The notes: generated by a model from the letters alone, not told the origin. Shown: positions 7,756-17,556, counted from the first letter of the stretch. The stretch is DNA of 64,000 nucleotides from Bradyrhizobium canariense (GCF_018130465.1 NZ_JAFCKJ010000004.1:372001-436000), one strand, 5' to 3'. Made by a program: numbers and translations.

Positions 7756-9210
7756 ATGCCCCTCCTCATCCGCGGCGGCATCGTCGTCAATCATGATCAT
7801 TCGCGCCGCGCGGACGTGCTGATCGACGGCGGGACGGTCGTCGCGGTCGGGCCATCGCTCGATGCACCGACGGGGTGCGAGATCATCGATGCCGGCGGCG
7901 CTTACGTCATCCCGGGCGGCATCGATCCGCACACCCATCTCGAAATGCCGTTCATGGGCACTGTCACCGCAGACGATTTCGAATCGGGGACCAAGGCGGC
8001 GCTGGTCGGCGGCACCACCATGGTGGTGGATTTCTGCCTGCCGGATCCCGGCCAGTCGATGCTCGCGGCCTATCAGGAGTGGCGGCACAAATCCGAGAAG
8101 GCGGCCTCCGACTACGGCTTCCACATGGCGGTAACGTCGTGGTCGAAGCAGATCCATGACGAGATGGAGACCGTGGTCAAAACCTACGGCATCAACACCT
8201 TCAAGCACTTCATGGCCTACAAAGGCGCGCTGATGGTGAACGACGACGAGCTCTACAACTCGTTCGCGCGCTGCGCCCATCTCGGCGCCATGCCGGTGGT
8301 GCATGCGGAGAACGGCGACGTCGTCGCCCTGATGCAGGAGGCGCTGATCGCGCGCGGCGTCACCGGCCCCGAGGGACACGCTTACTCACGGCCGCCGGAC
8401 GTCGAGGGCGAAGCCACCAACCGCGCCATCATGATCGCCGACATGACAGGGACGCCGGTCTACATCGTGCACACGAGCTGCCGCGAAGCGCACGAGGCGA
8501 TCGCGCGCGCACGTGCGGCGGGCAAGCGCGTCTATGGCGAGCCGCTGATCCAGCATCTGTTGCTCGATGAGCGTGAATATCAGAACAAGGACTGGGATCA
8601 TTCCGCGCAGCGCGTGATGTCGCCACCGTTCCGTGACAAGTCGCACCAGGACAGTCTTTGGGCCGGTCTGCAATCCGGCTCGCTCCAGGTGGTCGCGACC
8701 GACCATTGCGCCTTCACCACGGAGCAGAAACGGTTCGGGATCGGCGACTTCAGGAAGATCCCGAACGGCACCGGCGGCCTCGAAGATCGCCTTGCGCTGC
8801 TATGGACCGCCGGTGTCGCTACGGGGCGGCTGACGAAAGAGGAATTCGTCGCGGTGACCTCGGCGAACATCGCCCGCATCCTCAACATCTATCCGCGCAA
8901 GGGCGCGGTCGCCGTCGGCTCGGATGCAGATGTCGTGGTGTGGGATCCCAAAGCGAGCAAGACCATCAGCGCGAAGCGGCAGATGAGCCGGATCGATTAC
9001 AACGTGTTCGAGGGCTTTTCCTGCACCGGCGGACCGGCGGCGACGCTGTCGCGCGGCCGCGTCGTCTGGAAGGATGGCGATCTGCGCGCCGAGGCCGGCG
9101 ACGGCCATTATGTCGAGCGCCCGGCGTTCTCGCCGGTGCATGTCGCCAACTCCACCTGGAAAGAGCTGACCGCCCCGCGCGCCGTGAGCCGCGGCGCGGT
9201 CACGCCGTAG
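7756..9210 (+). CDS. hydA: dihydropyrimidinase / D-hydantoinase
   Basis: This 484-residue enzyme is the normal length for dihydropyrimidinase, which opens dihydrouracil/dihydrothymine or hydantoin rings in reductive pyrimidine breakdown. Its signatures are the metal motif HTHLEMPF, the lysine to be carboxylated in FKHFMAYKGAL, VHAENGD, and TDHCAF with the catalytic Asp. A CGGAGCC site precedes the ATG. The other genes of the pathway (dihydropyrimidine dehydrogenase, beta-ureidopropionase) are not in this window. A general hydantoinase/phenylhydantoinase activity is equally possible. Confidence 0.92.
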   Translation: MPLLIRGGIVVNHDHSRRADVLIDGGTVVAVGPSLDAPTGCEIIDAGGAYVIPGGIDPHTHLEMPFMGTVTADDFESGTKAALVGGTTMVVDFCLPDPGQSMLAAYQEWRHKSEKAASDYGFHMAVTSWSKQIHDEMETVVKTYGINTFKHFMAYKGALMVNDDELYNSFARCAHLGAMPVVHAENGDVVALMQEALIARGVTGPEGHAYSRPPDVEGEATNRAIMIADMTGTPVYIVHTSCREAHEAIARARAAGKRVYGEPLIQHLLLDEREYQNKDWDHSAQRVMSPPFRDKSHQDSLWAGLQSGSLQVVATDHCAFTTEQKRFGIGDFRKIPNGTGGLEDRLALLWTAGVATGRLTKEEFVAVTSANIARILNIYPRKGAVAVGSDADVVVWDPKASKTISAKRQMSRIDYNVFEGFSCTGGPAATLSRGRVVWKDGDLRAEAGDGHYVERPAFSPVHVANSTWKELTAPRAVSRGAVTP

Positions 9211-9228
9211 GGCCTCTGCGGTCCCCGG

Positions 9229-9942
9229 TCAGAAGCGATAGTTCACACCGACGGTCACGGTGTGGATTCTGTCCTTCAGGTTTCCGCTGAAGGTTACCAA
9301 CGGGACGGAATTGGTCAGAACGAAATCGTTGGCGCCGAAATCATAGTAGTCGTACGCAAAGTTCGTCGACCAGTGCGGTGCGAATGCCCAATCGAGACCG
9401 ACGCCAGCGGTCCAGCCAGTGTGGGTCATGGTCGCCTTGGGATCGACCGGGACTCCAAGAAGCGGAGGCGTGACGACATTGTCGGCCTTTTCCCGCGTCC
9501 AGGCGACGCCGCCGCGGCCATAAGCAAGCAAGTTGCCGGCAAAGCTATAGCCGAGCCGCGCAGTCGCCGACGCCAGGAAGTCGTTGCTGACGGTGAATTG
9601 CGTCGGGACGATCACGCCACCGAAATTGCCGAGCCCGGGCGTCTTGCTGGTCAGGCTGGACCATGCCGCGCGGCCTTCGACACCGACGACCCAGACCGAT
9701 GCAAACTGATAATCGCAACCGATCTGCCCGCCGCCGATGAAACCAGTGGAGCTGAAGTCGCCCGAGCTCCTGATCTTGTCGTAGCTGAAGTCGCCTCCGG
9801 CATGAACGCCGATGAAACACCCGGTCCAGCTGAATTGCTTGACCGCCACCGGAGCCTTGACCGCCAGATCGGCCGCACTTGCCGCGTTTGCAAATCCCAG
9901 AATCGAAACCAACCCAACGCCAACCGCAACAAGACGACGCAT
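9229..9942 (-). CDS. Omp31/OmpW-like outer-membrane porin-family protein
   Basis: This 237-residue protein has a signal peptide (about 23 residues, cleaved after ASAA) followed by DLAVKAPV. The rest alternates polar and aromatic residues in beta-strands and ends in NYRF, so Phe is the last residue as in outer-membrane barrels. The middle WTGCFIGVHAGGDFSYDK matches the start of Omp31/Hbp-like eight-stranded barrels common in rhizobia. I start it at the ATG at 9942; the open frame upstream has no signal sequence. It is convergent with hydA, 18 bases apart. Confidence 0.88.
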   Translation of the reverse strand: MRRLVAVGVGLVSILGFANAASAADLAVKAPVAVKQFSWTGCFIGVHAGGDFSYDKIRSSGDFSSTGFIGGGQIGCDYQFASVWVVGVEGRAAWSSLTSKTPGLGNFGGVIVPTQFTVSNDFLASATARLGYSFAGNLLAYGRGGVAWTREKADNVVTPPLLGVPVDPKATMTHTGWTAGVGLDWAFAPHWSTNFAYDYYDFGANDFVLTNSVPLVTFSGNLKDRIHTVTVGVNYRF

Positions 9943-10198
9943 TCCCGGCCCCCGCCATTCCAACCGCAACGGCGATCTTGTTACAGAAAACCGGTTGCCG
10001 CGACAGGGGGACGCACCCCTCTGGTTGATAATTGCGTTGGCGTGTGGCCAGCGCGCCACAACGGAAACAGCGCGGCATGATTTCAACATGCCGATACCCA
10101 TAGCCGGTGACGACGTGCGCGGGCGTCGGAGGCGATGCAACGCCATCATGGCATGTGCCTTGCCTTCTCATGCAGGAAGCGCTGTCAGGGAGGCCCTC

Positions 10199-11821
10199 AT
10201 GAGCACATCGACCTTCAATATGAACCGCCGCAATGTGGTGCTGGGTGGCCTCGGCCTCGCCGGAATGACGGCCGTCGCGTCTCCCTTTGCCTCCGCGCAG
10301 GGGCGCAGCGAGACGCTGCTGGTGGTGCAGGAGTTGGGTCCCAACTCACTCGACATGCAGGGCGTCGGCTCCAACCAGACCGTGAACGGGCTGTCCTGGA
10401 ATTGCTACGATCGCCTGCTGAGCTACGCCTCCAAGACGTTCCCCGACAGCACGCTGTCTTATGACCGCGAGAAGCTCGCGCCTGAACTCGCCGAGAGCTG
10501 GGAGGTTGCGGCCGACGGCATGTCCTGCACCTTCAAGCTGCGCAAGGACGCGAAATTCCACGACGGCACACCGGTCACCGCGAAGGATGTCAAATGGTCG
10601 TTCGACCGCGCCGTGAAGGTCGGCGGCTTTCCGACCTTTCAGATGTCAGCAGGGTCGCTGGAAAAGCCCGAGCAGTTCGTCGTGGTCGACGACCACACCT
10701 TCCGCATCGACTATGTGCGCAAGGACAAGATGCTGCTGTTCAACGTCGCGGTGGTCGTACCCTTCATCATCAATTCCGAGCTCGCGAAGAAGAACGCGGC
10801 GCCGGAGGACCCATGGGCACTGACCTGGCTCAGGACCAACGAAGCCGGCGGCGGCGCCTACAAGATCGAGAGCTGGAAGCCAGGCAGCGAGACCGTGCTG
10901 GCGCGCTTCGATGACTGGAAGAGCGGGCCGCTGCCGAAGGTCAGGCGCGTCATTGCGCGCGACGTTCCCTCCGCCGGCACCCGCCGCGCCATGCTGGAGC
11001 GGGGCGATGCGGATATCTCCAGCGGCTTTGCGCCGCGCGACTTCGAGCAAATCATCAGAGAGGGCAAGGTCAAGGTCTCGGGCGTACCGATCCCGAACGC
11101 GCTCTGGTCCGTCGCGCTGAACACGGCAAAGCCGCCGTTCGACAATGTGAAGCTACGCCAGGCCGTCGCCTGGGCGATGCCCTATGAGCAGATCCAGAAC
11201 AGCGCGTTCTTCGGACGCGCCGTGCCCATGTATGGTGGAGCCGCTGACGTTTCGAAGCCAGTGTGGCCGCAGCCGTTTCCCTACGTCACCGATCTCGACA
11301 AAGCCAAGGCGTTGATGAAGGAGGCGGGCTTCGAGTCCGGCTTGGAGACGACCTTGTCGCTCGACACCGGCACTGCGACCGTCGGCGAGCCGACCGCGAT
11401 CCTGATCCAGGAGAGCCTCGCCAAGATCGGCATCAAGGCGTCGATCGAGAAAATCCCAGGCGCGAACTGGCGCACGACGCTGAACAAGAAGGAGCTTCCG
11501 CTCGCGCTCAATCGCTTCAGCGGTTGGCTCGATTACCCCGAATATTACTTCTACTGGAATTTCCACGGCAACAATTCGATCTTCAACATATCCTCCTACC
11601 AGAACAAGGAAATGGACGCGCTGATCGACAAGGCGCGGTTCACCACGGATGCTGCCGAGTATGACAAGGCCGTGAAGGATTTCATCGCGCTCTGCATGCG
11701 CGATGTTCCCATCGTCCCGCTCAACCAGCCGATCCACGATGTCGCCATGCAGAAGGCCATCACCGGTTACGAGTTCTGGTTTCATCGCGAGCCGGACTAC
11801 CGGCAGTTCGCGAAGGGCTAG
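10199..11821 (+). CDS. ABC transporter substrate-binding protein (peptide/nickel family 5), Tat-type signal
   Basis: This 540-residue periplasmic binding protein belongs to the SBP family 5 (oligopeptide/dipeptide/nickel). The N-terminus has a twin-arginine motif (NRRNVVLGG) followed by a hydrophobic stretch and a cleavage site near ASAQG. The core shows the family phrase FHDGTPVTAKDVKWSFDRA. A GGGAGG precedes the ATG at 10199; the much longer open frame upstream overlaps the porin promoter and is not used. No permease or ATPase genes adjoin it, so it is an orphan that must share a transporter encoded elsewhere. Its stop overlaps the stop of the convergent GH3 gene. Confidence 0.9.
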   Translation: MSTSTFNMNRRNVVLGGLGLAGMTAVASPFASAQGRSETLLVVQELGPNSLDMQGVGSNQTVNGLSWNCYDRLLSYASKTFPDSTLSYDREKLAPELAESWEVAADGMSCTFKLRKDAKFHDGTPVTAKDVKWSFDRAVKVGGFPTFQMSAGSLEKPEQFVVVDDHTFRIDYVRKDKMLLFNVAVVVPFIINSELAKKNAAPEDPWALTWLRTNEAGGGAYKIESWKPGSETVLARFDDWKSGPLPKVRRVIARDVPSAGTRRAMLERGDADISSGFAPRDFEQIIREGKVKVSGVPIPNALWSVALNTAKPPFDNVKLRQAVAWAMPYEQIQNSAFFGRAVPMYGGAADVSKPVWPQPFPYVTDLDKAKALMKEAGFESGLETTLSLDTGTATVGEPTAILIQESLAKIGIKASIEKIPGANWRTTLNKKELPLALNRFSGWLDYPEYYFYWNFHGNNSIFNISSYQNKEMDALIDKARFTTDAAEYDKAVKDFIALCMRDVPIVPLNQPIHDVAMQKAITGYEFWFHREPDYRQFAKG

Positions 11822-13161
11822 TTTTGATCGGCGACGCTCACAGTGTGTGAGGCGGCCCGCGCCTGCTCGGACGGGAAACCCCGCGCGAGCCGCGCCTCGC
11901 TCGCGCGCAGCATCGCCGTATCGAGCTTGCCCTGCCGCGATCCATCCAGGGCGCAAGCGAAAATCCGGTAGAATTGCTCGCCGTCATAGGCGACCAGCAG
12001 CAAATCGACCCCGGCGTTGATGGCCTCCACCACGGCCTGGCAGACGTCGTGCTGGTAGATCGCGCCCATCACGAGGTCGTCGGTCATCACCACGCCCTGA
12101 TAATTCCACCTGTCGCGGATGATGCCCTCGACGACGCGCTTCGAATGCGAGGCAGCGCGATCGGGATCGACGGCCGTGAGCGTGACATGCCCGACCATGA
12201 GCGCGCTGCGCGAATGCGACAGCACCTCACGGAACGGAAGCCAGTCGGTTGCCTCCAGCTCCCTGACCGGCGTGTCGAGATTGGCGCTGAAATGATGCGT
12301 ATCGGTGCGCACGCGGCCGATGCCGGGAAAATGCTTGAGCGTGGCGCCGACGCCGGATTCTTCCAGCCCGCGCACATAAGCGCTCGCGATCGCGCCGACG
12401 ACAGCCGGATCGGTCGCAATCGCGCGCTGGCCGATCAGCGTGTGAAAATCCAGGCGATTGCGCCGGACCGGCGGCTTGAGATCGAGCACCGGCGCGAGAT
12501 TGAGGTTGACGCCGAGCCCGGCGAGTTCACGTCCGTGGATACGGCCGAACTCTGCCGCCTTGGCCTGCTGGTCATCGGGAGCAAGCCCGGCAAGCGTCGC
12601 CAGCGCCGGCAGCTTCGTCAGCGGCGGCGCAAGATGCCCGACGATGCCGCCCTCCTGGTCCGCGGCGACGACCAGCGGCGGCAGGCCGGCCGCTCGCCGC
12701 TTGTCCTGGAGCACCGCGATTTCGGCACGCAGAGCCTCGACGGTCCGGCCGCGGATGTTGTGCCGGGTGACGTAGACGCCGCCGATCAAGCCCTGCTCGG
12801 CGAGGCGCGCGACCTCGGGAAGGAAGGAATAGCCGACCATGAAGTGAGGTCCGAGCTGGCGTGCTTCAGTGGCGCTCGCAGCGAGCACACCGTGCTTGCG
12901 CAGTTCGAATTTCAGATGTGCCACCGACATCAGGAGCGGCGGAACGCACCAGAACATGACGAGCAGCTTGCCAGCGACGGTGCTCCAACGCCCCCTGCGC
13001 AGCAGGACGAGGACAATCGCGATGCTTGCGACGACGATCGCGATGTTTCCGGCGCCGCGCAGCACGAGTAGATAGGGATCGTTCTTGTTCGCTGCCGCGA
13101 ATGCGACGAGAGGCGCGGCAAGCCAGAGCAGGATGAGACCGATGCGATTGAGGAATTGCAT
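11818..13161 (-). CDS. membrane-anchored glycoside hydrolase family 3 (NagZ-like)
   Basis: This 447-residue protein starts with two or three hydrophobic segments (residues about 5-22, 35-55 and 65-80), then a GH3 catalytic domain. I see DQEGG near residue 170, the KHFPGIG loop with downstream His residues, and MTDDLVMG with the likely nucleophile Asp. GH3 enzymes of this size include beta-N-acetylhexosaminidases that trim peptidoglycan fragments, which are normally soluble cytosolic NagZ. The membrane lead here is unusual and would place the domain at the membrane, probably on the periplasmic side. The sugar specificity is not proven. It overlaps the upstream convergent gene by four bases. 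Confidence 0.85.
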   Translation of the reverse strand: MQFLNRIGLILLWLAAPLVAFAAANKNDPYLLVLRGAGNIAIVVASIAIVLVLLRRGRWSTVAGKLLVMFWCVPPLLMSVAHLKFELRKHGVLAASATEARQLGPHFMVGYSFLPEVARLAEQGLIGGVYVTRHNIRGRTVEALRAEIAVLQDKRRAAGLPPLVVAADQEGGIVGHLAPPLTKLPALATLAGLAPDDQQAKAAEFGRIHGRELAGLGVNLNLAPVLDLKPPVRRNRLDFHTLIGQRAIATDPAVVGAIASAYVRGLEESGVGATLKHFPGIGRVRTDTHHFSANLDTPVRELEATDWLPFREVLSHSRSALMVGHVTLTAVDPDRAASHSKRVVEGIIRDRWNYQGVVMTDDLVMGAIYQHDVCQAVVEAINAGVDLLLVAYDGEQFYRIFACALDGSRQGKLDTAMLRASEARLARGFPSEQARAASHTVSVADQN

Positions 13162-13348
13162 GATGCGTCACGCCCAAGGTGATGAACGCATCGCACCTAT
13201 CAAACCGATCTGCGCCGCGCGAGGACCAAAACCGCGCCTGCACGAAATCTGCAAGAGACTCCTGAAACCGTGCAGACGATGATCCCGCCTTCTGCACAAG
13301 CACCGTTCAGACTTCGTGATGCCACCCATCACGAAAGGTCTTCCGGAC

Positions 13349-14851
13349 ATGACGAGCCTGGCTACGACGATCGCGGCGGAAATCCAGCCGATCAGGCATT
13401 CCTCGATTCCGGCCAAAGTCGGCCTCGCGCTGGTTCTCGCCGCGCTCGCCGACTGGCTGTTCTACGGCCCGAAGATCGGGCTGTCGCTGACGCTGTTTGC
13501 GATCGCGATGGCTTGCGTGTCGGCGCTCTTCAATCATGCGGCCCTGGATCTGCGGCGCGCTGTGATCAGCGCGGCCATTCTCGTCGCCGGCCTCGCACCG
13601 GCCGTCGAGGAGCTCAACATGCTGTCCTTCCTGATCCTCACCTTGGCGCTGGCCATTGCGCTTCTGATCGCGACCAATCCGGAAACGACCGAACTCACTG
13701 AGCGTGCCCGCGCGCTGCGCAACCTCTTCCTGCTCGGGCCCTTCAGATTCTTCCTCGACGCGCTGCAGATCTTCAACATGTCGGCGCTCGCCCGCGGCAT
13801 CGCCCTCTGGCTGATGCCTGCTGTGCTGAGCACCGTCTTCATCGCACTGTTCGCTGCGGCCAATCCGGTGATCGAGCAGTGGGTGTCACTGCTCAATCCA
13901 AAGCTCATCCTCGAATATATCAGCATCGCGCGTGTGCTGTTCTGGACCATGATGCTGGCGCTGGTCTGGCCGTTCATCCATGTGCGCTGGCGGCGCAGGA
14001 CGATGGTCACCGCGACCGTCGCCGATGGCCCCGTGCCGCCGCCGCTGCCGTCCCAAGTCTCGGCTGAGTTCCTGGGCCCCTCCACCATCCTGCGCTCGCT
14101 GATCCTGTTCAATCTGCTGTTCGCGGCACAGTCCATTCTCGACGGCATCTATCTCTGGGGCCATGTGGCGTTGCCGGCCAATTTGACCTACGCAGCCTAT
14201 GCCCATCGCGGCGCCTATCCGCTGATCGCGACCGCACTCCTCGCCGCCGCCTTCGTGCTGGTGGCGATGCGTCCGGGTGGACCGGCGGAAAAATCAACGG
14301 TGATCCGGCCGCTGGTCTATCTCTGGGTCGGGCAGAATGTGCTTCTGGTCGCGTCCTCCATCCTCCGCCTCGACCTATACGTCGACATCTACATGCTGAC
14401 CTATTGGCGCATCGCGGCCTTCATCTGGATGGGGCTGGTGGCGCTCGGGCTGATCCTGATCGTGGCCCGCATCGCGCTCGACCGCTCCAACCGGTGGCTT
14501 GTCGGCGCCAATCTGATCGCGCTGACGATCGTGCTCTATACCGTCTCTCTGGTGAACTTCGACGCGTTCATTGCCGACTACAATCTGGCGCACAGCAGTG
14601 AAATGTCGGGCAAGGGCATGATAATCGATGCCAACTATCTCCTCACACTCGGACCGCAGGCACTGCCCGCGCTCGACAAGGTCATCGCCCATCGCCCGGG
14701 CGACGACTGCCTTGCGCGGCGCCGCGATCGGCTTGTAGAAGCTCAGCGGCTGAACTTGGCCTGGCGTGCCTGGGGCTTTCGGAGCTGGCGGCTACAGCGC
14801 AGGCTCGATGCTCAGGCCAAAAGCCAGCCCGGCAATCAGCCGGCAGGGTAA
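13349..14851 (+). CDS. DUF4173 multi-pass membrane protein
   Basis: This protein of about 500 residues has roughly ten to twelve hydrophobic segments and no enzyme motif. The pattern fits DUF4173/DUF4153-type membrane proteins, of unknown function. Start choice is open: GTG at 13316 and ATG at 13319 lack a ribosome site, while the ATG at 13349 has AAGG about ten bases upstream, so I use that one. The stop lies 12 bases before a response regulator, which itself overlaps a histidine kinase; the three form one operon. The membrane protein may be the target or a co-sensor of the two-component pair; this is inference from position. Confidence 0.82.
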   Translation: MTSLATTIAAEIQPIRHSSIPAKVGLALVLAALADWLFYGPKIGLSLTLFAIAMACVSALFNHAALDLRRAVISAAILVAGLAPAVEELNMLSFLILTLALAIALLIATNPETTELTERARALRNLFLLGPFRFFLDALQIFNMSALARGIALWLMPAVLSTVFIALFAAANPVIEQWVSLLNPKLILEYISIARVLFWTMMLALVWPFIHVRWRRRTMVTATVADGPVPPPLPSQVSAEFLGPSTILRSLILFNLLFAAQSILDGIYLWGHVALPANLTYAAYAHRGAYPLIATALLAAAFVLVAMRPGGPAEKSTVIRPLVYLWVGQNVLLVASSILRLDLYVDIYMLTYWRIAAFIWMGLVALGLILIVARIALDRSNRWLVGANLIALTIVLYTVSLVNFDAFIADYNLAHSSEMSGKGMIIDANYLLTLGPQALPALDKVIAHRPGDDCLARRRDRLVEAQRLNLAWRAWGFRSWRLQRRLDAQAKSQPGNQPAG

Positions 14852-14863
14852 GCGGAGATTTCC

Positions 14864-15568
14864 TTGGCGCATCGCATTCTCATCGTCGACGACGAGGGCC
14901 ACATCCGCGAGGTCATCCGCGTCGCGCTGAAGAAGGCCGGCATGGACGTGATCGAGGCGCGCGACGGCAAGGAGGCCCTTGCCCGCTTTGCCGCCGACAG
15001 GCCCGATCTCATCGTGCTCGACATCGGCATGCCTGAATTCGACGGCCTCGACGTCTGCCGCGAAATCCGCAAAAGCTCGGACGTGCCGATCCTGTTCCTG
15101 TCGGCGCGCGACGAGGAGATCGACCGCATCCTCGGCCTCGAGATCGGCGGCGACGATTATGTGACAAAGCCTTTCAGCCCGCGCGAGCTCGTTGCACGGG
15201 TCAACGTCATCCTGCGAAGGCTCAGTCCACGCAATGGCGAGGCCAAGGCGGGGCCGTCGGCACTCGCGCAAGGCAGCCTGCTGATCGATCCCGAGCAGCA
15301 TGTCGCATCCTTCGCCGGCACGCAGCTGAAGCTGACCGCGATCGAGTTCGGCATCCTGCGCGCCTTCCTGACCCGGCCGACCTCCGTCTTCAACCGCGAG
15401 CAGCTGATGCGGGCGGCCTATCAGCTCAACATCCAGGTCTCCGACCGTACCATCGACAGCCACATCCGCAACATCCGCGCCAAGCTCGCGGCACTGGCCT
15501 GTGACAACGTCATCGAGACCATTCACGGCGTCGGCTTCAAGCTCGGCCGTTGCGAGAAAGAGGCATGA
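14864..15568 (+). CDS. OmpR-family response regulator (TTG start)
   Basis: This 234-residue regulator has a receiver domain with acidic pocket Asp9-Asp10, phospho-acceptor Asp53 in VLDIGMP and the switch Lys in TKPFSP near residue 103, then an OmpR/PhoB winged helix in about residues 130-230. The start is TTG: GGAG lies six bases upstream and the protein then begins MAHRILIVDD as expected. It is flanked by the DUF4173 gene and a kinase whose ATG overlaps its stop (ATGA). The target genes are unknown; the membrane protein upstream is the first candidate. Confidence 0.92.
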   Translation: MAHRILIVDDEGHIREVIRVALKKAGMDVIEARDGKEALARFAADRPDLIVLDIGMPEFDGLDVCREIRKSSDVPILFLSARDEEIDRILGLEIGGDDYVTKPFSPRELVARVNVILRRLSPRNGEAKAGPSALAQGSLLIDPEQHVASFAGTQLKLTAIEFGILRAFLTRPTSVFNREQLMRAAYQLNIQVSDRTIDSHIRNIRAKLAALACDNVIETIHGVGFKLGRCEKEA

Positions 15569-17151
15569 GCGCGGCGCCCGACAAATGGCGGCCCTCGCTC
15601 ACCCTCGTGATCTTCACGGTGCTGGCGACCGTCGGCGTGCTGCCGCTGGTCGGCCTGTTCTTCTTCCGTCTCTACGACAACCAGCTGATCCGCCAGACCC
15701 AAGCCGAACTGATCGCGCAGAGCCGCGTGCTCGCGACCATCTACGCGCAAGAGGTCGCAGCAAAGCTCGATGGCGGCCTCACGCTCGGCGCGGAGGTACC
15801 ATCAGGCGTGCTGCCCGACCCCGGCGACCAGGTCACGCCGATCCGTCCCGCGCTCGACCTCACCGCCAACGATTTATTGCGGCGGCGCCCCGATGCGCAG
15901 GCAGCAATCCGGCCGGCGCAGCCTGCCTATGTCGAGATCGGCGCAAAGCTGACGCCGATCATCCGCGAGACCCAGAAGGTGACGCTGGCAGGCTTTCGCA
16001 TCCTCGATCCCCAAGGCGTGGTGATCGCGGGACGGCAGGAGGTCGGGCAATCCCTCGCGCATATCGAGGAGGTCGCGGACGCGCTGCACGGGCAATACCG
16101 CGCCACCTTGCGCAACCGCGTGCCCGATAAGCCGCCGCCGTCGATCTACTCCTTCAGCCGCGGCCTCGGTGTCCACGTGTTCTCGGCGATGCCGGTCATC
16201 GTCAACAACCGCGTCGCGGGGGTGATCTACACCACGCGGACGCCGAGCAACATCTTCGACCATCTCTACCAGGAGCGGGCAAAGTTCGTGCTGGCGGGGC
16301 TTGCTGTGGTCCTCGGCACGATCGCCATCGGGCTGGTGTTCTCGCGCACCATCACGCTGCCGATGCGCGAGCTGATCGATCGCGCCACCAGAATAGGCCG
16401 CGGCGACCGCGAGGCGTTCAGGCCGCTCCGACATTACGGCACGCGCGAGTTCGCCCAGCTCTCGCACAGCTTCCTCGGCATGGCCGAACAGCTCGCAAGG
16501 CGCTCGGACTATATCGCGACCTTCTCGGCCCACCTCACCCATGAGCTGAAATCGCCGCTGACCTCGATCAAGGGCGCGGCGGAGTTGCTGCAGGATTCGA
16601 TTCAGGGCAAGTCAGGCAGCCTAACGCCGGCCGAGCAGGAGACGTTCATCGCCAACATCCTGTCCGACACCCAGCGGCTGGAAGCGATGGCGCAGCGGCT
16701 GCGCGAACTCGCGCGTGCCGAAAGCCTGCCGCAAAACGAGCGCACGGAATTGGCGCCCGTGATTGCCGACCTCAGGAGCCGGTTTCCGGCGAGCTCAATC
16801 GAGGCCAGCGGCAGCCTCGACCTGATGATCGGCATGTCAGCTGAGAAGGCGCTGATCGTGCTGTCGCACCTCGCCGACAACGCGATGCGGCACAAGGCTG
16901 GGACAATCAGGCTGGAGGCGGCGGACGAGCGGACGACCCTGCTTCTGACCGTGAGCAATGACGGCGAGCCGATCTCAGCGCCGAACCGCGACAGGATATT
17001 CGACGCGTTCTTCACCACCCGCCGCGACCAGGGCGGCACCGGGATGGGGCTCGCGATCGCGCGCGCGGTGATGGCGAGCCATGGCGGCTCGATCAGGCTC
17101 AAGCCGACCGATCAGGGCGCGGCGTTCGAGCTCCAATTCCCAATTGCCTAG
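15565..17151 (+). CDS. sensor histidine kinase (HAMP, CreC-like layout)
   Basis: This 528-residue kinase has a first membrane helix near residues 13-35, a periplasmic sensor region of about 200 residues, a second helix near 225-250, HAMP, then HLTHELKSPLTS with phospho-acceptor His near residue 326. The N/G boxes (NAMRH-type, GGTGMGLAIA) of the ATPase domain are present. The layout resembles CreC-type kinases. Its start overlaps the regulator stop by four bases, so translation is coupled. The signal is unknown. Its stop overlaps a small minus-strand gene. Confidence 0.92.
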   Translation: MSAAPDKWRPSLTLVIFTVLATVGVLPLVGLFFFRLYDNQLIRQTQAELIAQSRVLATIYAQEVAAKLDGGLTLGAEVPSGVLPDPGDQVTPIRPALDLTANDLLRRRPDAQAAIRPAQPAYVEIGAKLTPIIRETQKVTLAGFRILDPQGVVIAGRQEVGQSLAHIEEVADALHGQYRATLRNRVPDKPPPSIYSFSRGLGVHVFSAMPVIVNNRVAGVIYTTRTPSNIFDHLYQERAKFVLAGLAVVLGTIAIGLVFSRTITLPMRELIDRATRIGRGDREAFRPLRHYGTREFAQLSHSFLGMAEQLARRSDYIATFSAHLTHELKSPLTSIKGAAELLQDSIQGKSGSLTPAEQETFIANILSDTQRLEAMAQRLRELARAESLPQNERTELAPVIADLRSRFPASSIEASGSLDLMIGMSAEKALIVLSHLADNAMRHKAGTIRLEAADERTTLLLTVSNDGEPISAPNRDRIFDAFFTTRRDQGGTGMGLAIARAVMASHGGSIRLKPTDQGAAFELQFPIA

Positions 17152-17288
17152 ATCGCGAACACCCAGGCGGCGACGATGGTGCCGATGGTGACCAGACCGG
17201 CGATGGTCCAGCCGGCGGCGTATTCCAGCTCAGGATGACCGGTCGCCCGCATGATCTCTGCCGGATCGGCGGTATGCTTGTGTGCCAT
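17148..17288 (-). CDS. small single-pass membrane protein, 46 residues
   Basis: This short frame starts with ATG and GAGG six bases upstream and reads MAHKHTADPAEIMRATGHPE, then a hydrophobic helix (AGLVTIGTIVAAWVFAI) that runs to the stop. A clear start, a good ribosome site and one clean membrane segment support a real gene. The stop overlaps that of the histidine kinase on the other strand. I do not recognise the family. The His-rich cytosolic start followed by one helix recalls small subunits of respiratory complexes, but that is only a resemblance. Confidence 0.65.
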   Translation of the reverse strand: MAHKHTADPAEIMRATGHPELEYAAGWTIAGLVTIGTIVAAWVFAI

Positions 17289-17556
17289 GACAGCCTCGCA
17301 CGTGTTTTCCCGTGTCATGGATAAGTCGCATCAGCCTCCAAAAGGTTCCGTCACGGAAGCGCGAACAACAAAAAATGCGAAAACAACCCCATGCACAGTA
17401 AAAGCCGCGTTCCGGCATGAGGCCGGGTCACCCCGCACAAGCATCTGACACACCGGTGCAAAACGCCCGTTTCGCGCAATCGCCGGCCGCCCCCGCCTTG
17501 CCTTCCGAATTCGGTTGCATGCTAGACTGGATGCGATCCACGGCAGGAGGGAAAGC

